A DNA stretch of 7,182 nucleotides from Dehalococcoidia bacterium UBA1151 (lineage in GTDB: Bacteria; Chloroflexota; Dehalococcoidia; Lucifugimonadales; Lucifugimonadaceae): positions 1 to 7,182 of the forward strand of contig DBZV01000015.1 of assembly GCA_002311865.1 (NCBI GenBank), written 5' to 3'. Made by a program: the position numbers and the translations under genes. Under the pieces are notes generated by a model that was not told the origin of the DNA, did no database searches, and saw only the letters and a list, made by a program, of their open reading frames with translations. Below are positions 1 through 6,271 of this stretch, piece by piece; the stretch's first letter is position 1; the number at the start of each line of letters is the position of its first letter.

Positions 1-2255
1 TGATCGATGAATTCCAGGATACGGATCCACTTCAGTTGGAGATCGCGTCCCAACTCGCCGGCGTGAATGGGGCTGGCGATCATGCAAGGCCCGGCACGTT
101 ATTTGTGGTCGGCGACCCCAAGCAATCGATCTACCGATTTCGGCGCGCCGATCCGCGGGTAATCGGTGAGTTGCCGAAGAAGATCGGCGCCGAGACCGTG
201 TTTCTGACAAACACGTTCAGATCGAACTCCGGAATCGTCGACTGGGTGAATGAACTTTTCGAAAAGTGGATGGGCAGTGACGCCACACCAACACAACCAG
301 GATACGAATCTCTGACCACATCAATTGACCCCGACAAGTCGGAACATCCGCAGGGTGTGTACCGAATTTCCACGGATGATGAGCTGCCAAACATCGGCGC
401 CGCTCGTAAGGCCGAATCACAACGTATTGCCGCGATGGCGTTGAGCGTTGGTGCAGGCCAGTGGCGCGTCATGCGTGGTCCAAAGACTGCCGAGACGAGG
501 CCTTCGGAATTCAAGGATATGGCCATCATATTTCCAAGGCGCACCGGCTTGAATGGCCTGACACGGGCGCTGGAAGATGCTGGCGTTCCATACAGCCTTG
601 AGGGGCAATCGCTGCTGTTCGCATCGCAGGAAATTCGCGACCTGATAGCTGCGCTTATGGCCGTGGATGATCCTACAAATGAGATTGCCGCGGTGGCGGC
701 GCTGCGGTCGCCGCTGTTTGGATGCAGCGATGTTGAACTCTACCGATGGGTGGAAGCCGGGAATCGATTCAACCATCTGGAGGCGGATCTCAGCGAATCT
801 GTTGGGTCGGTTGCCAACGGCCTGAGGACGCTAAAGGAGATGCACGAGATTCGGCAGGACATCTCCGTGCCTTCGCTCATCGAGAAGATAGCAACGCTCC
901 GAGATGTGCGGCATATGGCGCTACGTAGCCGAATGTCACGCGAGCGGCATCGCCAACTGGAGACGTTCATAGAGAGCGCTCGCACGCTTGCCGATAGTCG
1001 TCGGCACACGCTACGGGAGTTCGTCAGGTGGGCGGAGGAACGCGCCGAATCAAACGATCGAATGCCAGAGAGCGGCATCGCTGATATCGGCAACAATGCA
1101 GTGCGGCTGATGACTACCTATCACGCGAAAGGGCTGGAGTTCCCAATTGTCGTGATGACAGAATTGACGATGCCGCTTGCGGGACGCGGATCAGGCTCAC
1201 TCATCTTTGACGCCAAAGATGAAACCAAAGCAGGAGTGCGAATTGGCACGAGAGACGTCTCCTTCGTGTTCGGACCGCACGAAGCGCTCGGTGATCTAGA
1301 GAATAGCGCAGCGGCCGATGAGTTGGTTCGAGTGGCCTATGTAGGTGCTACGAGGGCGAAGGATTACCTCGTGCTCAGCACGTACCGAGGGGTGCGCGAT
1401 ACAAAGTGCCTCTCATCACGAATCGAAGACCTGATGAGCGACTCACAACTATGGCAAGAACTTCCTGAGTTCGGCAGCGCTGCACCTCCCCCGGAACAGC
1501 TCGCCCCTCCAGAATTCGGAACGGCTGACTCACTGGCAGCCTGGAGGGCGGGCCGCGACCGATTGCTGATGGAAGCCGGCCGCGGAAACACGGTGAGTGC
1601 CACGTCCTTAAAAGCACAGACGGAGTCGGAGGCGCAGACCGGAGAGTCAGACACGATCGATCTCAAACCAGCATCGCCATCAGTAGTCGAGCAACCGTGG
1701 CGAAAGGGCCGGGGTGCCAGTGAGGTTGGGCGTGCGGTCCACGCCGTGCTACAGGCCGTCGACCTGAGCACAGGAGAAGGCATCGACGCCGCCGCAAAAC
1801 TACACGCCACCGCAGAGGGAGTGGGTGAGCGTACAGAAGAGATCGCGGACCTTGCCCGCGCAACGCTCCAGGTACCCGTCGTTCAACGAGCAGCGCTATC
1901 AGCAAACGTTTTCCGTGAGGCATACGTAGGCGTGCCGCTTGAAGAAAACCAGACCGGCCTGGAAGGCTTCATAGATCTAGCGTTCGTGGATGAGAACGGC
2001 CACATGGTAATTGTAGATTTCAAGACCGACCGCATCGCGGAAGACGCCGACCTCACCGCGGCCTCAACCCCGTACCGAACCCAGCTAGGCGCGTACGCCC
2101 ATGCCATCTCCAAGGCGACAGGCCTGCGCGTGTCAGAGGCATGGCTCGTCTACTCCAGGCGCGCGCTGAACGGCGGCGATGCCCAGTACCGCGTCGAGGA
2201 TCTGGGCGGGGCAGCACGCGAGGCGGCGGAGCTTGCGGCGGATGTTGTGGGATAG
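1..2255 (+). CDS. AddA/AdnA-like UvrD-family helicase with C-terminal RecB-type nuclease domain (5'-partial)
   Basis: ATP-dependent helicase-nuclease of the kind that processes DNA double-strand breaks for recombination. The frame is open from base 3, and the gene starts upstream of the window. Visible helicase motifs: Walker B/motif II IDEFQDTDPLQ at the very start, motif III GDPKQSIYRFRRADP from 111, motif IV LTNTFRS at 204-224, motif V (TTYHAKGLEFP) at about 1113-1145, and motif VI (RVAYVGATRAK) at 1329-1361. The C-terminal PD-(D/E)XK nuclease follows: GRAVH with His at 1740, Glu at 1917, GFID with Asp at 1974, VDFKTDR with Asp at 2016 and Lys at 2022, then Tyr 2073, Gln 2082 and Tyr 2094 (Y..QLGAYA). 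All nuclease residues are present, so it should cut. About 750 residues are visible; a full AddA is about 1,200, so roughly the first third is missing. No AddB-like partner follows; one may lie upstream. AddA and AdnA/AdnB share this architecture and cannot be separated from this fragment. It ends with TAG. Confidence 0.9.
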   Translation, partial: IDEFQDTDPLQLEIASQLAGVNGAGDHARPGTLFVVGDPKQSIYRFRRADPRVIGELPKKIGAETVFLTNTFRSNSGIVDWVNELFEKWMGSDATPTQPGYESLTTSIDPDKSEHPQGVYRISTDDELPNIGAARKAESQRIAAMALSVGAGQWRVMRGPKTAETRPSEFKDMAIIFPRRTGLNGLTRALEDAGVPYSLEGQSLLFASQEIRDLIAALMAVDDPTNEIAAVAALRSPLFGCSDVELYRWVEAGNRFNHLEADLSESVGSVANGLRTLKEMHEIRQDISVPSLIEKIATLRDVRHMALRSRMSRERHRQLETFIESARTLADSRRHTLREFVRWAEERAESNDRMPESGIADIGNNAVRLMTTYHAKGLEFPIVVMTELTMPLAGRGSGSLIFDAKDETKAGVRIGTRDVSFVFGPHEALGDLENSAAADELVRVAYVGATRAKDYLVLSTYRGVRDTKCLSSRIEDLMSDSQLWQELPEFGSAAPPPEQLAPPEFGTADSLAAWRAGRDRLLMEAGRGNTVSATSLKAQTESEAQTGESDTIDLKPASPSVVEQPWRKGRGASEVGRAVHAVLQAVDLSTGEGIDAAAKLHATAEGVGERTEEIADLARATLQVPVVQRAALSANVFREAYVGVPLEENQTGLEGFIDLAFVDENGHMVIVDFKTDRIAEDADLTAASTPYRTQLGAYAHAISKATGLRVSEAWLVYSRRALNGGDAQYRVEDLGGAAREAAELAADVVG

Positions 2256-2279
2256 ACTCGGCACCCAGGGAATCACCTT

Positions 2280-2345
2280 GGAGATCACATGCTGCTAGAA
2301 GTTAATCAGGTCCTGATCACCGGCGCGCAGAAGGACGCAGGTTCT
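2280..2345 (+). pseudogene. Remnant of the 5' end of a short-chain dehydrogenase gene (RBS plus about 18 codons)
   Basis: A ribosome binding site GGAG (2280-2283) sits five bases before ATG 2289. The frame then reads MLLEVNQVLITGAQKDAG, which matches the SDR start downstream at 3175 (MLLKGKKALITGARKGIG) at 10 of 18 residues, including the beta1-strand LITGA and the final Gly of the cofactor loop. By my count the two share 34 of 54 bases from the ATG with no gap, and many differences are silent. That points to an old paralog rather than a fresh duplication. In the TGxxxGIG loop the usual GIG has become DAG. After about base 2343 the similarity stops, and the frame runs on to TGA at 2385-2387 as an unrelated tail. 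The likely origin is a third SDR gene truncated by deletion or by arrival of the neighbouring gene. The alternative is a short 32-codon ORF that resembles an SDR start by chance. Confidence 0.5.
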
Positions 2346-2388
2346 TTCTGCCGGTCGCCATATTGCCTCGTTCATGAGAAAGCGTGAT

Positions 2389-3153
2389 ATGCCAGAAAAT
2401 CTCCAGCGTCAGCGACTCGAGACAGGGGCTCTCGTAGTTGGATATGTAATGAGTCGTCTGGATACCTCGTACTTATCCGGCCGAAATCTAACGGCTTGGC
2501 CGCAAGCTTTTGCTGAAGCATCGGAGGCGTTGGGTGTTGCCGCGTCATCCATCAGGTTTCTCCGAGATGAGTTTGATCCGGTGCACGACAATTCGCGACA
2601 AGGGTGGCACAAACGACCCATGTACCCAAGTCGGCTGAGGGTCATTGATGAACTCCAAGAATTGGGTAACGACGCGTTGCTCGAATTAGCGCATCGAATC
2701 CTCCAGCGGGACGATGAGTCGACTAATGACGCAATTGATTCTCTGGCGGTCGCTAACGGCGTTGCACACAATGTTGCGGAAAGACTTCTCACGGGGAGAC
2801 GGGCAGAGGAGTTTTTTCTAGAGCGCTCTGAAACGATAATTGGAGTGCACCCTGATTAGATCATCGATTTCCGGTAATCTGCTAGAGGTTTCGATTTTGG
2901 TGTTGAAGGAAACCTCGACTGCGCTATCGAGGTGAAAGGCATCAAGCAGTCCCGCGGGGATATTCTGTTTACTGATCATGAGTGGTCAGAGGCCGACGTT
3001 CGGGGATCAGATTACTGGCTTGTGGTTATTGGTAATATCAGTTTAGAACCCGTTCCGAAAGTTATTCGTGACCCTCACCAAGTGCTTCATGCGAGTTGTG
3101 CGTATCAGAAGTCGATATCGGTGACATGGCGTTCTTCAGTGCATGTCTCCTAA
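2389..3153 (+). pseudogene. Broken gene for a DUF3883 (EVKG) domain protein with restriction/defence-type N-terminal domain
   Basis: One reading frame carries two recognisable domains but is interrupted by TAG at 2857 and TAA at 2875. N-terminal part (156 codons): ALVVGYVMSRL, RFLRDEFDP (from 2554) and GWHKRP, a pattern I recognise from the N-terminal domain of defence-associated DUF3883 proteins. The segment between the stops reads IIDFR. After the second stop comes GFDFGVEGNLDCAIEVKGI (2887-2943), then LFTDHEWSEA, DYWLVVIGNI and VIRDPH, a typical DUF3883 domain that ends naturally at TAA 3151. All parts are in the same frame, so there is no indel; two point nonsense changes explain the break. 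No ATG, GTG or TTG lies in frame between the stops and the domain core, so separate translation of the second half is unlikely. Start: ATG 2389 follows GAGAAAG by six bases; ATG 2374 is an alternative with no ribosome site. The Asp...Glu-x-Lys pattern recalls PD-(D/E)XK nucleases (inference). Base composition (about 43-52% GC in lines sampled) is lower than in the SDR genes. Confidence 0.72.
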
Positions 3154-3174
3154 TTGTGGAAGCGATAGATTCAC

Positions 3175-3966
3175 ATGCTCCTAAAAGGAAAGAAAGCTCT
3201 TATTACCGGTGCTCGTAAGGGCATCGGGCGGGGGATTGCTGTGCGGTTTGCGCGGGAAGGCGCGGATGTTGGGATTGCCGATATTGTTGATGATGAGGAG
3301 ACGCAGAAGACGGTTGATCTGATTCGCGCTGAAGGCCGCTCCGGCGAACTGTTCGTTACGGACGTGAGCAAGACCTCGGAGATCGGGCCACTGTACGACC
3401 GGTATCTGGGCGAGTTCGGGCGGGTCGACATTCTTGTGAACAACGCCATCATGCCGGACCAGTCGGCCGGATTAATCGAGATGACCGAGGCGTTCTGGGA
3501 CCGGATGGTCGACCTCACGCTAAAGGGTTACTTTTTCATGGCCCAGCGGGCGGCGCAGGAGATGGTGAACCAGGGCAGCGGCGGCCGCATCCTGTCGCTC
3601 TCCAGCGTCCACGGATACCGGGCCTGGCCGGATGATACGGCCTACGGCATCTGCAAGGCCGGGCTACGCCGGATGGTGAAATCCATGTCCGTCGACCTCG
3701 CGGGCTACGGCATCACATCAAACTGCATCGCTCCCGGATATATCGACAATTCGTTGCCAGAAGATGACTCGTTGGAGCTGCCGCCAAAGACGATGGAAGA
3801 GATACCCAAACTGGCTCCGTACGTTGGCTCGCATCGCGGCGGCGTCCCGAGCGACATCGCGAAGATGGCGGTCGTGCTCTGCTCGGAGCTTGGCGATTAC
3901 GTCAACGGCGAAACGATTCTCGTCGACGGTGGCCTGATCGCCTCCGGCACCCCGGAGATCGCCTGA
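3175..3966 (+). CDS. Classical short-chain dehydrogenase/reductase (first of tandem pair)
   Basis: NAD(P)-dependent oxidoreductase of the classical SDR fold, 263 aa, cytosolic, substrate unknown. Visible: cofactor loop TGARKGIG (11-18), Asp36 at the end of beta2 (favours NAD over NADP), NNA (89-91), Ser144, Tyr157 and Lys161 in the block SSVHGYRAWPDDTAYGICK, and IAPGYI (185-190) for cofactor binding. The Asn expected four residues into the DxNLxG-type stretch is Thr115 (DLTLKG), so the usual Asn-Ser-Tyr-Lys tetrad is incomplete. The substrate loop at about 192-222 is rich in acidic residues and Pro. The ATG is preceded by GGAAG at 3158-3162, a rather long 12-base spacing. Its stop overlaps the start of the next SDR by one base (TGATG), which indicates an operon and translational coupling. 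Third-position GC is about 50% in codons 1-50 and about 80% in codons 51-100, a marked shift inside one gene. Confidence 0.92.
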   Translation: MLLKGKKALITGARKGIGRGIAVRFAREGADVGIADIVDDEETQKTVDLIRAEGRSGELFVTDVSKTSEIGPLYDRYLGEFGRVDILVNNAIMPDQSAGLIEMTEAFWDRMVDLTLKGYFFMAQRAAQEMVNQGSGGRILSLSSVHGYRAWPDDTAYGICKAGLRRMVKSMSVDLAGYGITSNCIAPGYIDNSLPEDDSLELPPKTMEEIPKLAPYVGSHRGGVPSDIAKMAVVLCSELGDYVNGETILVDGGLIASGTPEIA

Positions 3967-4748
3967 TGGGAATGCTAGACGGCAAGAAAGCGCTCATAAC
4001 CGGCTCCCGACGCGGTATCGGCGCCGCCATCGCCCTCAAACTTGCGGCCGAAGGCGCGGATGTTGGCCTCAACGATATCGAGCGTGATGCCGAGGCTGAA
4101 AAGACGATGTCAGCGGTCGCGGGACTTGGCCGCAAGTTCAGCTGGCACAAGGCCGATATTGGCGATACGGCCCAGCGCGAGCAGATGTTTGATGAGTTTA
4201 TCGACGCCCACGGCCGGATCGATATTCTCGTCAACAATGCCGTCCTAAGTCGGGATGAGAACTTCCTCACTGTTGATGAGGAGTTCTTCGATCATCTCAT
4301 GGGGCACGGCCTCAAAGGCTACGTCTTCGCGTCCCAGCGTGCCGCCAGAGAGATGATCAAGCAGGGTGACGGCGGAAGAATCATCTCGATCAGCTCAGTC
4401 CACAGCTATCGCGCATGGCCCAATGACGTGGTCTACGGGATGGTGAAAGCGGGGCTCAACCGCATGGCGCTCAGCCTGGCCCTCGATCTCTCCGGCACCG
4501 GCATCAACGTCAACTGCGTCGCACCGGGTTACATCGACAGTCGTGTGCTGTCCCTCGACGAAGAGCCAAATCGCGGCAGCGCGGGATACGCAGATGGCGC
4601 AATGGACGCAATTCCTTCCCGGCGTGGCGGACTGCCTACGGATATCGCGAACGCTGTGCTGTTCTTCTCATCCTCGATGGCCGATTACGTGAATGGCCAA
4701 ACGCTAACCGTGGACGGTGGCTTTCTGGCGGGTGGAACGCCTGCGTAG
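3966..4748 (+). CDS. Classical short-chain dehydrogenase/reductase (second of tandem pair)
   Basis: 260-aa paralog of the SDR just upstream, perhaps 40-50% identical by eye, so the pair probably arose by an old tandem duplication. Visible: TGSRRGIG (12-19), Asp37 at the beta2 end (NAD-type), NNA (90-92), catalytic Ser144, Tyr157 and Lys161 in SSVHSYRAWPNDVVYGMVK, VAPGYI (185-190), and the C-terminal YVNGQTLTVDGGF typical of the family. The position of the usual catalytic Asn is Gly115 (GHGLKG). The substrate loop (about 192-222, EEPNRGSAGYADGAMDA) differs in length and sequence from its partner, which suggests a different substrate or a different role in a mixed oligomer. The start ATG shares its A with the TGA stop of the first SDR; a second in-frame ATG lies two codons later, where the homology begins (MLDGKKALITG), and could be the true start. 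Function beyond oxidoreductase cannot be assigned. Confidence 0.92.
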   Translation: MGMLDGKKALITGSRRGIGAAIALKLAAEGADVGLNDIERDAEAEKTMSAVAGLGRKFSWHKADIGDTAQREQMFDEFIDAHGRIDILVNNAVLSRDENFLTVDEEFFDHLMGHGLKGYVFASQRAAREMIKQGDGGRIISISSVHSYRAWPNDVVYGMVKAGLNRMALSLALDLSGTGINVNCVAPGYIDSRVLSLDEEPNRGSAGYADGAMDAIPSRRGGLPTDIANAVLFFSSSMADYVNGQTLTVDGGFLAGGTPA

Positions 4749-4766
4749 ATGCGGTTTGGGTGGGCG

Positions 4767-4796
4767 TTGCTGGTGTGACCTCGGCGCGGGTAGCAT
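4767..4796 (+). promoter_or_regulatory. Candidate promoter before the M20 hydrolase gene
   Basis: TTGCTG (4767-4772), an 18-base spacer, and TAGCAT (4791-4796) form a weak sigma-70-like pair: three of six and four of six matches to consensus. It lies in the 91-base gap after the second SDR. A transcript starting about seven bases past TAGCAT would begin at or next to GTG 4804, which is in frame with the M20 gene, the geometry of a leaderless mRNA. In GC-rich sequence such matches also occur by chance. Confidence 0.3.
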
Positions 4797-4839
4797 CGGG
4801 TACGTGGCAACAAGTGACGGACGGGATCAAGTAGGGCAC

Positions 4840-6204
4840 ATGCAGGATATCTACGACTACATCGAGGCACATGTCGACGAGTCGATCGCAACCTTGCTGG
4901 AGTTGGTCGCTCAGCCAAGCGTTTCGGCGGCTCGCATCGGCTTCGATAAGGCGCCCGGGCTTGTGAAGTCCAAGCTGGAAGAGGTTGGACTTGAAACTGA
5001 GATCTGGCCGACTGAAAACGACGGCCTGCCATCGGTGTTCGGTAAGGCGGATGGCGATGCCGACGGCACGCTGCTCTTCTACACGCACTACGACGTCCAG
5101 CCGCCGGAGCCGCTGGAGTTATGGGAGACCGAACCGTTCAAGCCGGAGCGTCGTGGCGACCGCATCTTCGGTCGTGGCATATCTGATGACAAGGGCAACA
5201 TAGCCGCTCGACTGGCCGCGATAACGGCGTTCGGTAAGGTGCGTGGCGGGCTTCCTTCAAACCTGAAGTTTTTCGCTGAAGGCGAGGAGGAGATCGGTAG
5301 CGTTAACTTGCCGCCGTTGGTCGCTCAAAAGGCCGATGAGCTGCGTTCCGACGCTTGCATCTGGGAAGGCGGCGGTCGAAACGCGTCGGGTAGGCCATCG
5401 ATGTATCTGGGCTTGAAGGGCCTGCTCTACATCGAGTTGAGTGTGCGCAAGCTGACCGGTGATGCGCATTCGTCTTACGCCACCATTTTGCCCAGCGCGC
5501 CGTGGCGTCTGCTGGAAGCTCTGCACACTCTGCGTGAGCCTGATGGCACGGTCAAGATCCCGGGCTTCTATGCTGATGTCCGAGACACCTCCGAGGAGGA
5601 GCTGGCCGCGATCGCCGCGCTGCCAGATGAGGAGTCGATTTGGGCTGAGACGTTTGGGAACGAGTACTTCAACGGCGAGCTGCAAGGAGCGGCGCTGCGC
5701 CACCGCCTGCTGATGGAGCCGACGGCGAACATCGACGGCATCTGGGGTGGCTACCAGGGGCCGGGAACGAAGACGGTGTTGCCGGCAGAAGTCACCGCCA
5801 AGATGGACTTCAGGCTGGTGCCAGACCAGCGGCCCGACGATATTCTCGGCAAGCTCCGCGCTCATCTCGACTCCAACGGATTCAGCGATATCGAGATCAC
5901 GAAACTGGGCGGCGTCAATCCATCAAGGACGTCCATGACTTCGCCATGGGCGCGGCTGATTGCTGAGACCCATGTTGATATTTACGGCCAGGAGCCGGTG
6001 ATCATGCCATCGATGGCCGGCACCGGCCCGATGTACGATTTTGCCGACACGCTGGGCATCCCGATTGCGACTTCCGGCGTCGACCATCCGTCGCACAAAA
6101 TTCATGCGCCAAACGAGAACATCACCATCGAAGACTTCGTGCTGGGCGCCAAGCACGCAGCGCTGGTAATGCAGCGTTTCGCAGAACATTGGGACGAACT
6201 GTAG
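4840..6204 (+). CDS. M20 family metallohydrolase (dipeptidase/ArgE-DapE/aminoacylase type)
   Basis: 454-aa di-zinc amidohydrolase that would cleave a peptide or N-acyl amide bond of a small substrate in the cytosol; no signal peptide is evident. Metal and catalytic residues seen: His83 and Asp85 (YTHYDVQP), bridging Asp116 in GRGISDDKG, catalytic Glu150 and ligand Glu151 in AEGEEEIGS, Glu176 (CIWEGGG), and His422 in KIHAPNE. His210 in GDAHSSY matches the dimerisation-domain His that contacts substrate across the dimer. Glu at 176 is the form common in carboxypeptidase/aminoacylase-like members, whereas many true dipeptidases have Asp. Length is normal for the family. Start: ATG 4840 follows AGGG (4833-4836) by three bases and gives the usual MQDIYDYIEAHVDE N-terminus. 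GTG 4804 (12 more residues, possible leaderless start) is the alternative. An upstream ATG at 4717 would overlap the preceding SDR by 32 bases and adds an unfamily-like stretch, so it is unlikely. Confidence 0.9.
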   Translation: MQDIYDYIEAHVDESIATLLELVAQPSVSAARIGFDKAPGLVKSKLEEVGLETEIWPTENDGLPSVFGKADGDADGTLLFYTHYDVQPPEPLELWETEPFKPERRGDRIFGRGISDDKGNIAARLAAITAFGKVRGGLPSNLKFFAEGEEEIGSVNLPPLVAQKADELRSDACIWEGGGRNASGRPSMYLGLKGLLYIELSVRKLTGDAHSSYATILPSAPWRLLEALHTLREPDGTVKIPGFYADVRDTSEEELAAIAALPDEESIWAETFGNEYFNGELQGAALRHRLLMEPTANIDGIWGGYQGPGTKTVLPAEVTAKMDFRLVPDQRPDDILGKLRAHLDSNGFSDIEITKLGGVNPSRTSMTSPWARLIAETHVDIYGQEPVIMPSMAGTGPMYDFADTLGIPIATSGVDHPSHKIHAPNENITIEDFVLGAKHAALVMQRFAEHWDEL

Positions 6205-6215
6205 CCCGCGATCTC

Positions 6216-6221
6216 TATAAT
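6216..6221 (+). promoter_or_regulatory. Perfect TATAAT -10-like element upstream of the RraA-family gene
   Basis: TATAAT lies 12 bases after the stop of the M20 gene and 50 bases before the next ATG, a position that fits a promoter with a short leader. No good -35 hexamer sits at 16-18 bases: the best candidate, TTGGGA (6189-6194), is 21 bases away. It may be a weak or activator-dependent internal promoter, or chance. The downstream gene also has a clear ribosome site, TCGGAG (6261-6266). Confidence 0.35.
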
Positions 6222-6271
6222 CGACCGTTGGAACATCCATCGAACATCTGTAAATTCACCTCGGAGCATTC

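Noticed and set aside
36..38. TTG as start of the helicase-nuclease
   Set aside because: Motif II (IDEFQDTD) lies just upstream in the same frame and the frame is open to the window edge, so the gene simply begins outside.
131..544. Antisense open frames opposite the helicase, SDR, M20 and RraA genes
   Set aside because: They lie opposite genes with strong domain evidence, have no recognisable motifs and are expected in GC-rich coding sequence.
2305..2317. Inverted repeat ATCAGG-T-CCTGAT as an operator
   Set aside because: Six-base arms inside the SDR-remnant codons; compatible with chance and not repeated elsewhere in the window.
2327..2351. GCAGAA...TTCTGC stem as a terminator
   Set aside because: A six-base stem with a 13-base loop and no T-run is too weak.
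2857..2877. Recoding of TAG/TAA (selenocysteine-like or alternative code)
   Set aside because: Both TAG and TAA would have to be sense, while other genes here terminate at TAG or TGA in normal positions; I saw no hairpin typical of recoding.
2932..3153. Independent 73-codon gene from GTG 2932
   Set aside because: It would start in the middle of the DUF3883 EVKG motif and lose GFDF and the Glu; it is the tail of the broken gene.
4717..4839. Upstream ATG of the M20 frame
   Set aside because: It lies inside the coding region of the second SDR and the extra 41 residues do not resemble the M20 family.
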